A stretch of DNA of 29,916 nt from positions 44,856 through 74,771 of the forward strand of contig CAJUHG010000005.1 of the NCBI GenBank assembly GCA_910586005.1. Direction: 5' to 3'. Source of the stretch: an uncultured Lachnospiraceae bacterium (GTDB lineage: Bacteria > Bacillota > Clostridia > Lachnospirales > Lachnospiraceae). The notes beneath the pieces are model-generated. The model was not told where the DNA came from, made no database searches, and saw only the letters and a program-made list of their open reading frames with translations. Every line of letters starts with the position of its first letter. Position 1 is the stretch's first letter. Shown here piece after piece: positions 1 to 8,404 of the stretch. A program made the position numbers and the translations under genes.

Positions 1-3000
1 GAAACAGAAGATTTAGTAGAAGAAATAGAAAAGATAGAGGAAGAAGTAGAAACAGCTAATTTAGCAGACATTATTTCTAATAAATCTATTGGAAATATTT
101 CAGACATAGATAAGAAAAAACACAACATAATATATCAAGAAATGTTAGTGAAACATCAATTTTATGCTGCTGTTGCCTATGTAAAGGCACTCTCTCAAAG
201 AGTACCATACTATGAGACAGTGTATCATCAATTGGCTTATGCATTGAATGACCCTATGGAAGGATGCAGTTATTGTTCAGATAGTATTTTTAGCATATAT
301 TACTATGAGGAAACTCCTATTTCAGATCATTATGTTGTTGCCGCTACGATTAGAAATTATTTCTTAGATCAATATAATTATGATTATAATTTGCAACAAT
401 TACAGACAATGCTTACTGGAAATCTTGTATTATGTAAAAATCCAGCTTTAAGTAAAGTTGTCTATACCCTACAACAGTTTAAGACAGATTATCACAGTGG
501 AATGGATAAATATGCTAACTATCGTGAAAAGGAAAGAACTTCATGGGAAAAACGTTTAGAGGAAATTAAAAGAGATGCAAATGGATATTTTGAAAATTAT
601 TGTAGGGGTAATGTGAAAGAAGTGATACCACATCGACGTTTTGTGGAAACAAACAAACTTTTGTTGGGACTTGATAGTGAATTAAGTGAGTATCTTCAAA
701 TTGTTATCAAGGATGACAGAGATATGTTGGAACTCTTAGAGGCATTTCTTATACAAAATTATGTAAAAGATCAGGCTATCATTTGTGAGGAAAATTTAGA
801 CCATGAAAAAATTAATGTAATGATAGACACATATTGGGAATTATCTGCGCAAAATGTAAAAAGTGTAAAAAAGACGGCTGATTTAATGAGTAGCCTTCGC
901 ACAAATTTATATAAACGTATTAAGAAAGTTGTTGGTGTACTTTGTGATTATGTTTTTTTAATGAAATCAGCAATTACGAGTGAAGATGATACAGCACTTT
1001 GTGCTTATAAAAAATTATATCATTCGCTTTTAAATGATATTCATGATGCAGAGGAACATCTTACAAAAATAGAAGATATAGAACTTTCAGAAAAAGCGGG
1101 AAATGCTGTGATACTTATTACCTTACAAGAATTAGAATCCCGTTTGATTGGAGATTATAAAGAAGGAAGTAATAAATTCTTTTATATTAATTTTCTAAAA
1201 AATGATAAAGTTTTGTTAGATGAGGATTTCTTTCCTGTATTGGAAGATGTTTTGGAATTACCAGATTTTTATATTACAAATAGAATTGTACAACATTGTC
1301 AAGAGGAAGAGTGTAATTGGGGAGTAAGATTGCAGGAAATTTTTAATGGAGAAGATGATTATGGTTCTGCAGAATTAATTCTTATCTATTTAAGAATGCA
1401 AAGTATTGTTCCTGAAAATATAGATGTAAATGCTCTTGATTTAGAAAAAGCCATTATTTTTCCACAAAAAGATATGGAGAATAAACGAAGAGAATTTATG
1501 GAAGACCTTGAGTTAGCACAAAGTTATGGGCAGATTGATAATACAGTTGAGAACAGTAAAGAAACAATGATTCAAATTATGGATAACTGGTATCTCTGGG
1601 CAATGGATACTAAAAATTATGGATTTTTTGATAAAATTCTAGCTGCCTTTAAAGAAAAAATTAAAAAGGATGCTCAAGTACATGCATTAGAATTGGAACA
1701 AAGTTTGGCAATACATCTTGAGAAAAATACAGAATGGAAGGAAGATACATTAATTCATTATACAGTAGAACAGATTAGAGATAGAATTAAACAGCAGAAT
1801 TATGCAGCCGCAGAGGATTTGTTCAACCGATTATTGACAAAAGATTTAGATTTAGATATTAATTTTGAACAAACAGATTATCTAGAAGAGTTTATAAAAG
1901 AATATGAATCCAACTATCGAAAGACTGCAAATTCTGGGACAACTTTAAAATCTCTTCTTTATGGTTCTAAGATAAATAAGGATACAAAAGGAGGAGACAG
2001 ACTTTTAGAAAGTTGGCCAAAGGGAGCTGGATTTGGAGAATCTGCACTTAAAATATTATTAAGTACTTTGGGATTTATTCCAGAACTTGTGAAAAACGAA
2101 ACTCCTATTCAGGACAAAATTAAAAGTTTTTTTGTTACATTAAAACGACCTCAAAATGGAAGAAAAAGTAATTATAAACATCCAATTTCAGCATTTGGAT
2201 CAGAGGCAGAAGAAAAAGGATTTCGAGTTGTGTGTATTTTTGGAAAGACAGATGCTTCTAGATTAATTGATACTTTTAAAGAGATTGGAAATGCAAAACA
2301 TACAATTGTATTGTTAGATTATGCACTTACCCTAGCAGATAGGAGAACACTTGCTAGAAAGACAAAAACAGATTTAACAGGGAAAATTTTTGCGGTGATT
2401 GACAGGGTAGTACTTGTCTATTTGGCAAAACATTATACAGAAACTGCCATTAATAGAATGTTAATGTCTGTGATTATGCCCTTTGCTTCTTATCAGCCTT
2501 ATATTGACAAATCTGCAGATGTTATGCCTCAAGAGCTTTTCATTGGAAGAAAGAATGAACTTGAAAAAATAGAATCTCCAACAGGAGTAAATATTGTATA
2601 TGGTGGACGTCAACTTGGAAAGACAGCATTGCTTCGTATGGCAAAAAAAGATATTGATATGGATGAAAATGGGGATCGTGCAATTATTGTTAGTGTATGG
2701 GGCAAAGATTATCGTGCCACAGCAAAAGCGATTTCTGAGGCTTTGTATGATGAGAAAATTTTAAAGGAAGAACATATTACAGAGGATTGGAATGAACTTG
2801 TACGTGACATTAAAAATAGACTCCGTGACGATTCAGACCCTATTCCATATCTTTTATTAATGATTGATGAGGCAGATGTTTTTATTGAAAGTTGTGAGGA
2901 AATTGGATATCAACCCTTTGACGATTTAAAAAATATCCAAAGTATTGGTTCAGGAAGATTTAAATTTGTAGTTGCAGGGCTCCGCAATATTGTAAGATTT

Positions 3001-3669
3001 AAGCGTACAGCAGCCCTAGGAAAAAATCGTGTTTTGACACATTTTGATTCTCTTACAGTGAAGACTTTTAAATCTATGGAAGCACGAGAACTTCTAGAAG
3101 TGCCATTGTCTTATCTTGGATTTCGATTTCCAAAAGACAATGAGACAGAAGTGCTGATTTCTACAATTTTTGGGACAACAAATTATTTTCCAGGATTGAT
3201 TCAACTTTATTGTACAAAGTTAATTGAAGCTATGAAAAGAGATTATGCTGGATATTCTGAAAGTGAGACACCACCTTATATTGTGCGGAAAGAACATATT
3301 AAAAAAGTTTTGGCAGAACAGACTTTACAACAGGATATTCGCGAGAAGTTTTATATTACTTTGAAAGTTGGAGAGGATGATTATTATTATATTATTGCTT
3401 TATTAGTAGCCCATCATTATCATGAAAATAAATCTAAAAATGGATGTAGTGCAAAAGATTTGATTGAAATGTCAAAACTGTTTTCTATTGGAAAACTTGT
3501 TTATATGGAAGAAGAAAAGATTTCTGCACTTATGGAAGAAATGTGTGAATTAAATGTTCTCCAGCATACAGGTGATGGAAGATATCGTTTTGCAAGACAT
3601 AGTTTCTGCCAGATGATGGGGACTATGCAACAAATTGATGATGAGCTCCTTGTATATATGGAGGATTAA
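1..3669 (+). CDS. Large P-loop NTPase (STAND/AAA-like), 5' end missing
   Basis: The reading frame is open from the first base, so the gene starts outside the window; 1222 residues are visible. The first two thirds are helical and charged and I do not recognise them. Counting from base 1, an ATPase domain begins near residue 845. It has Walker A GGRQLGKT at 868-875 and Walker B LLLMIDEAD at 951-959, followed by a sensor-like strand, VVAGLRN, near 990. The C-terminus ends in a winged-helix-like segment (GRYRFARHSF), as is usual in archaeal-type or STAND ATPases that bind a partner. The next gene begins 2 bases after the stop and its GGAGG lies inside this gene, so the two are one operon and probably translationally coupled. 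A sensor or regulatory ATPase for the HEPN-motif partner is an inference. The ATPase call is firm; the biological role is not. Confidence 0.8.
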   Translation, partial: ETEDLVEEIEKIEEEVETANLADIISNKSIGNISDIDKKKHNIIYQEMLVKHQFYAAVAYVKALSQRVPYYETVYHQLAYALNDPMEGCSYCSDSIFSIYYYEETPISDHYVVAATIRNYFLDQYNYDYNLQQLQTMLTGNLVLCKNPALSKVVYTLQQFKTDYHSGMDKYANYREKERTSWEKRLEEIKRDANGYFENYCRGNVKEVIPHRRFVETNKLLLGLDSELSEYLQIVIKDDRDMLELLEAFLIQNYVKDQAIICEENLDHEKINVMIDTYWELSAQNVKSVKKTADLMSSLRTNLYKRIKKVVGVLCDYVFLMKSAITSEDDTALCAYKKLYHSLLNDIHDAEEHLTKIEDIELSEKAGNAVILITLQELESRLIGDYKEGSNKFFYINFLKNDKVLLDEDFFPVLEDVLELPDFYITNRIVQHCQEEECNWGVRLQEIFNGEDDYGSAELILIYLRMQSIVPENIDVNALDLEKAIIFPQKDMENKRREFMEDLELAQSYGQIDNTVENSKETMIQIMDNWYLWAMDTKNYGFFDKILAAFKEKIKKDAQVHALELEQSLAIHLEKNTEWKEDTLIHYTVEQIRDRIKQQNYAAAEDLFNRLLTKDLDLDINFEQTDYLEEFIKEYESNYRKTANSGTTLKSLLYGSKINKDTKGGDRLLESWPKGAGFGESALKILLSTLGFIPELVKNETPIQDKIKSFFVTLKRPQNGRKSNYKHPISAFGSEAEEKGFRVVCIFGKTDASRLIDTFKEIGNAKHTIVLLDYALTLADRRTLARKTKTDLTGKIFAVIDRVVLVYLAKHYTETAINRMLMSVIMPFASYQPYIDKSADVMPQELFIGRKNELEKIESPTGVNIVYGGRQLGKTALLRMAKKDIDMDENGDRAIIVSVWGKDYRATAKAISEALYDEKILKEEHITEDWNELVRDIKNRLRDDSDPIPYLLLMIDEADVFIESCEEIGYQPFDDLKNIQSIGSGRFKFVVAGLRNIVRFKRTAALGKNRVLTHFDSLTVKTFKSMEARELLEVPLSYLGFRFPKDNETEVLISTIFGTTNYFPGLIQLYCTKLIEAMKRDYAGYSESETPPYIVRKEHIKKVLAEQTLQQDIREKFYITLKVGEDDYYYIIALLVAHHYHENKSKNGCSAKDLIEMSKLFSIGKLVYMEEEKISALMEEMCELNVLQHTGDGRYRFARHSFCQMMGTMQQIDDELLVYMED

Positions 3670-3671
3670 CA

Positions 3672-4754
3672 ATGGATAAAATATGGTGGAATCATATTAC
3701 AAAGGCTCATAAATTTTTAAATGATATTGTAACAGCAGCAATCGAGGGAAAGAGTGTGATTCTTTCCCTACCTTCTAATGTACCTTGGCACGATACCTTG
3801 ATAGAATTAATGGAAGAACAACTTAAATTGGAAAATCCAAAGAATTCTTTTGATAAAATTTCTTGTCCCAAAGAGGAAGTTGGATTATATCTTCTCAATA
3901 AATATTGTAAAAGGGAAAAGAGAGCTACTTATCGTTATGGCATGACATATGCTGCATTTCTAGGAAAAAGTGAAGATATTGTTTTAAATGATAGATATAT
4001 TTGGGTTTCAGATATTCCAAAATCAAAATATGATGAATGGATAGACTTTATTGTAGAATATAACAAAAATGTAAATATAAAAACACCAGCAGTTTTTATT
4101 CTTGAAACATGTGATGAAAATTTTGTGCATAAAGCAAAAAAAGGCATAAAAAAAATTTTGTTTGAACAAAATATTGATGCATATGATAAGTTTGCATTTT
4201 GTACTTTAATTGCAACTGAAAATAATTGTAAAGAATATATGCGGCCATATTTAGCGGAATTAGTTTCTGTTATATGTAAGGAAGATATTGAATTATGTGC
4301 AGAATGTATGGCTGCTGGAGATAGATTTCTTAAGAAACCTACAAAAGTACTTCAATTTATTGTAGAAAATAATGATAGAAGTAATGGGGAAAAATATCAA
4401 TTTTCCAAAAATAAAGAGCAGATAAAGACCTTACTATGGGAAACACAATTGAAATATGTGTTTCCACTGATTGAAAAATATAGAAATTATTTTATATCGC
4501 GCTATACAAGTTCTATTGAAAAGGTGTTGCCCTTTGAAAATTCTTATGGGGAAAGTATTCAGAATCCAGAAGAAGTGGAAATTGGGACTTTATTGTATAT
4601 GGTAAAAAGTGGTGCTATTGTAGTGAGTGATAAAGAATTGAAAGAATTGGAATGTTATAGAGATGCAAGAAATAAACTCGCCCACTTGAATATTTTGAAA
4701 TTAGATATCGTGGAACAAATTATAAAAAGAGGGAATGTATTAAATAGAGAGTAA
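3672..4754 (+). CDS. Putative HEPN-type RNase partner of the upstream NTPase
   Basis: This is a 360-residue protein I do not recognise as a named family. Near the C-terminus it has RDARNKLAH; R333 and H338 form the R-x4-H pair typical of HEPN ribonucleases, and helical sequence surrounds it as expected. The N-terminal 150 residues look like a P-loop NTPase core that has lost its nucleotide site: a strand VILSLPSN (29-36) sits where Walker A should be but lacks GK[S/T], and AVFILETCDE (140-149) resembles a Walker B strand. The gene follows the large NTPase by 2 bases, with GGAGG 7 bases before ATG, so the products are probably made together. Paired ATPase and HEPN proteins are common in anti-phage and toxin systems; that role here is inference. 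Any toxin activity would have to be held in check by the NTPase, because no separate antitoxin gene is visible. Confidence 0.65.
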   Translation: MDKIWWNHITKAHKFLNDIVTAAIEGKSVILSLPSNVPWHDTLIELMEEQLKLENPKNSFDKISCPKEEVGLYLLNKYCKREKRATYRYGMTYAAFLGKSEDIVLNDRYIWVSDIPKSKYDEWIDFIVEYNKNVNIKTPAVFILETCDENFVHKAKKGIKKILFEQNIDAYDKFAFCTLIATENNCKEYMRPYLAELVSVICKEDIELCAECMAAGDRFLKKPTKVLQFIVENNDRSNGEKYQFSKNKEQIKTLLWETQLKYVFPLIEKYRNYFISRYTSSIEKVLPFENSYGESIQNPEEVEIGTLLYMVKSGAIVVSDKELKELECYRDARNKLAHLNILKLDIVEQIIKRGNVLNRE

Positions 4755-4784
4755 TTGCAAAATCATAAGCATCGCACTTTGCAA
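4755..4784 (+). terminator. Possible hairpin just after the NTPase/HEPN operon
   Basis: TTGCAAA (4755-4761) and TTTGCAA (4778-4784) form a 7-bp stem with a 16-base loop directly after the stop codon. There is no real T-tract, so it may be a weak terminator or a 3' stabilising stem. Confidence 0.35.
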
Positions 4785-4923
4785 GATTGCTTTGGGAAAA
4801 ACATAGTATTTTATCAGAGTAAAAATATCTTAAAATACCTAAATAACAGCGATGCAACAGATTGTTGCTGGTATATATAGTAAGAAAATGCTAGGATAAA
4901 GAAAAAAAGAAAGGGTGAAATAT

Positions 4924-5934
4924 ATGTACCAGCAAAAAGATTCAGAGGAAATTGTAAAAAAGAAAATTTGGCAAGAAGAACTTCCACAAAGTCTTGGTAA
5001 GAAATTAAAATTTTATAGAGAACAAAAGCAGTATACACAAGAAGAATTGGCAACAAAAATTTCTGTTACTAGACAGGCAGTTTCTAATTGGGAAAGAGAT
5101 AAGACACTTCCTGATATTTATATGTTACAAAAACTTTCAGCAGTATTTGAGGTGACATTGGATGAATTTTTGGAAGGGACAAAAGAAAAGGATGTAGTGT
5201 TGCCAAAAACGTCTGGATATCTTTTGGCAGCAACTGCAACAACCATTTTTTTGTATTTAATAATTGGAAGCCTTACAGACCATCTTGTGGTAGAAATTGT
5301 GGTAGAAATGATAATTATTGGAGTATTTATTCAATTGTTTTTACACTTATATTTTTCTAATGGAGTAAAAACTGGTAATTTTTCTATGTTAGCAGGATAT
5401 AGCAGTAAAATAGAATATAATAGAATAGAAGTGAAAAAAGTATTAGTTCAAATGGATCTGCATATTGCTTGTGTATCTTTTGGAAGTGTATTATTATTGG
5501 CAGCTTGTGCCTTTTTTAAGCAGATGGAAACCGTTAGTATTATAATAATTTTGATGTACTGTATGGAATTTACAATATCTATCATGCTTTATAATTATCG
5601 CAGTATAGATAGGACCTTAGTCAAAGACAAAGATAAAAAAATTGCAAAAGCAGGAGTTATTTCTCAAGTGTGGTTTGTCGTTTGGGTATTTTTATTTATA
5701 GGAATTACAATTGCAAAATTTGAATTATATTCTATTCAAAATAATTCTTTAGAATCTGTGAGTTATCTTGGATGGATGTTTTTATTCCTATTGATTATTA
5801 TGGTAGGATTTTTTTATGAACAGTATCGTGTGAAAAAAGAAATAGAACAGGTGAGATGTTATAGATTGGGAAAAGTTTTCTGGTTTTGTAATATACTAGC
5901 TATTACTGTGACAATTTTAATGTTTTATTTTTAA
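4924..5934 (+). CDS. XRE-family regulator with a polytopic membrane domain
   Basis: An N-terminal Cro/C1-type helix-turn-helix spans about residues 24-80, with the recognition region SVTRQAVSNWERDKTLP. The rest has about seven hydrophobic segments (for example TTIFLYLIIGSL and WMFLFLLIIMVGFF), so the DNA-binding domain would be tethered to the membrane. Proteins of this build are common in Firmicutes and often regulate a neighbouring transporter or stress gene; no target is evident here. I chose ATG 4924 because AAAGGG lies 8 bases before it. A GTG at 4915 is in frame but overlaps that ribosome site. The gene is separated from the HEPN gene by 169 bases and is probably an independent unit. 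Confidence 0.8.
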   Translation: MYQQKDSEEIVKKKIWQEELPQSLGKKLKFYREQKQYTQEELATKISVTRQAVSNWERDKTLPDIYMLQKLSAVFEVTLDEFLEGTKEKDVVLPKTSGYLLAATATTIFLYLIIGSLTDHLVVEIVVEMIIIGVFIQLFLHLYFSNGVKTGNFSMLAGYSSKIEYNRIEVKKVLVQMDLHIACVSFGSVLLLAACAFFKQMETVSIIIILMYCMEFTISIMLYNYRSIDRTLVKDKDKKIAKAGVISQVWFVVWVFLFIGITIAKFELYSIQNNSLESVSYLGWMFLFLLIIMVGFFYEQYRVKKEIEQVRCYRLGKVFWFCNILAITVTILMFYF

Positions 5935-5944
5935 AAATTTACGC

Positions 5945-5998
5945 GAAGGCAAAGCGAGGAGCATCGTCGCGTTTACGCGTAAGAGAACCGAGCGCGCC
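5945..5998 (+). repeat. GC-rich dispersed repeat, copy A
   Basis: A 54-base sequence repeated without change at 6044-6097. It is much richer in GC than its surroundings and contains the self-complementary CGCGTTTACGCG. Its left half (AAGGCAAAGCGAGGAGCAT) reappears in decayed form at 6957, 19761 and 23044, always on the + strand. From memory, this element is frequent in Lachnospiraceae genomes and is often mis-annotated as small proteins. Confidence 0.9.
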
Positions 5999-6002
5999 CG
6001 TG

Positions 6003-6039
6003 AACCCGAGCAATCTTGCTTTGCGAGATGCTCGGGGTT
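6003..6039 (+). other. Strong hairpin between the two repeat copies
   Basis: AACCCGAGCA (6003-6012) pairs with TGCTCGGGGTT (6029-6039), and the inner TCTTGC/GCGAGA continues the stem to a TTT loop, giving about 16 pairs with one or two bulges. There is no T-tract after it. It appears to belong to the repeat element rather than to a gene. Confidence 0.7.
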
Positions 6040-6043
6040 TAGT

Positions 6044-6097
6044 GAAGGCAAAGCGAGGAGCATCGTCGCGTTTACGCGTAAGAGAACCGAGCGCGCC
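6044..6097 (+). repeat. GC-rich dispersed repeat, copy B
   Basis: Exact direct copy of 5945-5998, 99 bases downstream. The identity of the two copies over 54 bases contrasts with the decayed relatives elsewhere in the window and suggests recent duplication or gene conversion. Confidence 0.9.
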
Positions 6098-6182
6098 AGC
6101 TATAATTCTTTTCAAGATATCTTTGGTATTTTCACATAAAAATGGATACATATTTTTTGATAAAAACGAGACAATATTAGAG

Positions 6183-6212
6183 CAGATAAGGAAGAGGTTT
6201 TCCACTTATCTG
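6183..6212 (+). terminator. Hairpin, possible terminator
   Basis: CAGATAAG (6183-6190) pairs perfectly with CTTATCTG (6205-6212), and an inner GGAA/TTCC extends the stem. The following bases (TTGTCATTTTA) are T-rich but not a clean U-tract. It could end transcription from the XRE gene. Confidence 0.5.
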
Positions 6213-6222
6213 TTGTCATTTT

Positions 6223-6256
6223 ACTAATTGTAGAGCACAAGAATTTTACAATTAGT
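6223..6256 (+). promoter_or_regulatory. 10-bp inverted repeat upstream of a spore protein gene
   Basis: ACTAATTGTA (6223-6232) is perfectly complementary to TACAATTAGT (6247-6256). It ends 31 bases before the ATG at 6288, a position that suits an operator or a leader hairpin. No binding protein can be named. Confidence 0.4.
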
Positions 6257-6287
6257 GATTGAGATTATGAAGTGAAAGGAGATTCTT

Positions 6288-6473
6288 ATGAGTCAGATAT
6301 CAGAAAAAGAATTATCAGCTTTAAATGATCTGCTTTCTGGGGAAGAGCTTTTAATTAAAAAGTTTCAAGTATTAGCAGATAATTGTAATGATGTAGAGTT
6401 AAAGGCAAAATTTACAGAGATTTCTAATGAACACAAAGAACATTTTCGTTCTCTTTATTCTCAATTAAGTTAA
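6288..6473 (+). CDS. Small helical protein, probably spore-coat associated
   Basis: A 61-residue, acidic, all-helical protein with no signal peptide or membrane segment. AAAGGAGA sits 6 bases before the ATG. Its pattern (LLSGEELLIKKF, then EISNEHKEHFRSLYSQL) resembles one half of a ferritin-like or CotF-type bundle. The next gene is a fuller CotF-type protein 91 bases away, which supports a shared role in the spore coat. The assignment rests on size, composition and neighbour rather than on a decisive motif. Confidence 0.6.
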   Translation: MSQISEKELSALNDLLSGEELLIKKFQVLADNCNDVELKAKFTEISNEHKEHFRSLYSQLS

Positions 6474-6564
6474 AAAGAATAAGTCAAAAAATGTGAATTG
6501 TGTGAAATTTAAACGTATGTAACACAAAATTCAACTTGAATCAAGTGGAAATTAGGAGGTAGAA

Positions 6565-6837
6565 ATGCAGCAATCATTTTATTCAGAAAAAGAAATGTTT
6601 GCGGATGCACTGACCGCAGAAAAAACAGCTACAACTCTTTATAATACTTTTTCCAATGAATGTGTTCATGACAATGTAAGAAATGCTATTTTGGACTGTC
6701 TGGAAAAAGAGCATACCATTCAAAATGAAGTATTTACTATGATGCATGACAGAGGATATTATCCTACTCCATCTGCAGAAGCACAAAAAGTAGATGAAGC
6801 AAAGCAAAAATATGGACAGTGTATGCAGAACTTTTAA
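6565..6837 (+). CDS. Spore coat protein, CotF family
   Basis: This 90-residue protein follows the CotF (coat F domain) pattern: a ferritin-like helix with LTAEKTATTLYNTFSNEC, a second with ILDCLEKEHTIQNEVFTMM, and the closing DRGYYPTPSA that is characteristic of the family. Such proteins are made in the mother cell and incorporated in the spore coat. It is preceded by a near-perfect AGGAGG five bases from the ATG and followed by a strong bidirectional terminator at 6894. The gene implies a spore-forming host. The family call is good; the exact coat layer is unknown. Confidence 0.8.
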   Translation: MQQSFYSEKEMFADALTAEKTATTLYNTFSNECVHDNVRNAILDCLEKEHTIQNEVFTMMHDRGYYPTPSAEAQKVDEAKQKYGQCMQNF

Positions 6838-6893
6838 GTTTATCAAATAATAAAAAATAGCCAGCTGTAAGGCGAGAATAGGAACATTATTTT

Positions 6894-6953
6894 AGAAAAA
6901 GGGTGTTTTGGAATATACAAGATAATATGTATTTTCAGAATACCCTTTTTCTT
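6894..6953 (+). terminator. Bidirectional intrinsic terminator
   Basis: The arms AGAAAAAGGGT... (from 6894) and ...ACCCTTTTTCT (to about 6953) pair over about 24 positions including G-U pairs, with a short loop near 6918-6929. The A-rich left and T-rich right flanks make it usable in both directions. It closes the spore-coat unit. Confidence 0.85.
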
Positions 6954-6956
6954 TAT

Positions 6957-6979
6957 GCAAAGGTAAAGTGAGGATTATC
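6957..6979 (+). repeat. Decayed copy C of the dispersed repeat
   Basis: AAGGTAAAGTGAGGATTAT matches AAGGCAAAGCGAGGAGCAT of copies A and B except at four positions, three of them C-to-T or G-to-A/T type changes. It begins right after the T-tract of the terminator, as does the copy at 19761. Confidence 0.6.
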
Positions 6980-7099
6980 AGATAAGAAAAATTTATTGAA
7001 AATATTTGAACTTTAGAATATAATTGCAAAAAATGATTTTTTTATATGGATGATAGTCAAATATACTTTTTTGATTCTAAGTAGTGGATATGGTTTTAC

Positions 7100-7128
7100 T
7101 TGTGTTAGAGAACAATTTTTTGTATAAT
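7100..7128 (+). promoter_or_regulatory. Vegetative promoter of trpS
   Basis: A perfect -10 TATAAT (7123-7128) lies 17 bases after TTGTGT (7100-7105), a weak -35. The leader to ATG 7188 would be about 53 bases, too short for a T-box. Confidence 0.65.
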
Positions 7129-7187
7129 ACAGCTGTAGAAAAGTAATGTAAATCAAATAGAAACATAATGATAGGTGAGGAGCTATT

Positions 7188-8270
7188 ATGAGTAAAATTA
7201 TTTTAACAGGCGATAGACCTACTGGAAAGCTTCATGTGGGTCACTATGTAGGTTCTTTGAGAAGAAGAGTTGAATTACAAGAATCTGGAGAGTATGACAA
7301 AATTTTTATTATGATTGCAGATGCACAAGCATTGACTGATAATGCAGATAATCCAGAGAAAGTGCGTCAAAATATTGTGGAGGTAGCATTGGATTATATG
7401 GCTTGTGGGTTAGAACCGGCAAAATCTACACTATTTATTCAGTCTCAAATTCCTCAATTATGTGAATTGTCTTTTTATTATATGAATCTTGTGACTGTAT
7501 CACGTTTACAGCGTAATCCGACTGTAAAGGCAGAGATACAAATGCGTAATTTTGAAGCTAGTATTCCAGTTGGATTTTTTACTTATCCAATTAGTCAGGC
7601 AGCAGATATTACAGCCTTTAAAGCTACTACCGTTCCAGTAGGAGAAGATCAAATGCCTATGATAGAACAGACCAGAGAAATTGTGCATAAATTTAATTCT
7701 GTATATGGAGAGACTTTGGTAGAACCTCAAGTTTTGTTGCCAAATAATCAGGCATGTATGAGGCTTCCTGGAATTGATGGAAAAGCTAAAATGAGCAAAT
7801 CTTTGGGAAATTGTATTTATCTTTCTGAAGAGCCAGAAGATATTAAGAAAAAAGTTATGAGTATGTTTACAGATCCGAATCATTTGCGAGTGGAAGACCC
7901 AGGTTCTTTGGAAGGAAATACAGTATTTATCTATTTGGATGCTTTTTGTAAAGAGGAACATTTTGAAAGATATCTGCCAGATTATGCAAATCTTGAGGAA
8001 TTAAAGGCACATTATCAAAGAGGTGGATTAGGAGATGTAAAGGTAAAAAAATTCTTAAACCATGTATTACAAGAAGAATTAGAACCAATTCGCAATCGAA
8101 GAAAAGAATTGCAAAAAGATATTCCTTATATTTTTGAAGTATTAAAACGTGGAAGTGAAGAGGCAGAAAAGATAGCTGCTCAAACTTTAAAAGAAGTAAG
8201 AGATTCTATGAAAATTAATTATTTTGCTGATACAGCATTAATAAAAGAACAAGCAGAAAAATTTAAATAA
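7188..8270 (+). CDS. trpS: Tryptophanyl-tRNA synthetase
   Basis: A class I aminoacyl-tRNA synthetase that charges tRNA-Trp with tryptophan using ATP in the cytoplasm. The HIGH-type motif is HVGH (residues 16-19, after GDRPTGKL), and the KMSKS loop is present intact as KMSKSLGN near residue 202. The tryptophan-pocket sequence VGEDQMPMIEQTREI is typical. At 360 residues it has normal length. GAGGAG lies 5 bases before the ATG. It stands alone, with its own promoter upstream and a hairpin at 8373-8399 between it and the converging lipoprotein gene. The absence of a T-box is a minor oddity for a Firmicute trpS. Confidence 0.97.
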   Translation: MSKIILTGDRPTGKLHVGHYVGSLRRRVELQESGEYDKIFIMIADAQALTDNADNPEKVRQNIVEVALDYMACGLEPAKSTLFIQSQIPQLCELSFYYMNLVTVSRLQRNPTVKAEIQMRNFEASIPVGFFTYPISQAADITAFKATTVPVGEDQMPMIEQTREIVHKFNSVYGETLVEPQVLLPNNQACMRLPGIDGKAKMSKSLGNCIYLSEEPEDIKKKVMSMFTDPNHLRVEDPGSLEGNTVFIYLDAFCKEEHFERYLPDYANLEELKAHYQRGGLGDVKVKKFLNHVLQEELEPIRNRRKELQKDIPYIFEVLKRGSEEAEKIAAQTLKEVRDSMKINYFADTALIKEQAEKFK

Positions 8271-8372
8271 TCATTCCTTGTGAAAATCATAGAAACTATA
8301 AATGTAACTTAACAAATAAGATTTTATTAGAAGTTGTTCCCAAGAATCTTGTTATTTTAGTAACAGAAACAG

Positions 8373-8399
8373 ATACTCCACAGTTTTGCTGTGGAGTAT
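8373..8399. terminator. Terminator shared by converging genes
   Basis: ATACTCCACAG (8373-8383) and CTGTGGAGTAT (8389-8399) form a perfect 11-bp stem with loop TTTTG. It lies between the converging trpS and lipoprotein genes. The + strand tail (TTATCTTAGTTT) is moderately T-rich, and the minus strand tail (CTGTTTCTGTT) likewise. Confidence 0.8.
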
Positions 8400-8404
8400 T
8401 TATC

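Larger units (their letters stand above)
5935..6287. other. Intergenic region holding a GC-rich repeat pair and hairpins
   Basis: No credible gene is present. The space holds two identical 54-bp repeats (5945-5998, 6044-6097), a long hairpin between them (6003-6039), a second hairpin at 6183-6212 and a 10-bp palindrome at 6223-6256 just before the spore protein gene. Short frames across the repeats read differently on both strands and carry the repeated peptide of the element, so they are treated as spurious. Confidence 0.8.
6838..7187. other. Intergenic region: terminator, decayed repeat and trpS promoter
   Basis: No gene is seen. The space holds the terminator 6894-6953, a degenerate copy of the dispersed repeat at 6957-6979 and a vegetative promoter at 7100-7128. 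I looked for a T-box (AGGGTGGNACCGCG and specifier stem) before trpS and found none. Confidence 0.75.

Noticed and set aside
5939..6227. Short frames on both strands across the GC-rich repeats
   Set aside because: They consist of the repeated element, read in both directions, with no ribosome site; they are treated as spurious.
6980..7187. T-box riboswitch before trpS
   Set aside because: No T-box consensus or specifier stem; the promoter at 7100 leaves only about 50 bases of leader.
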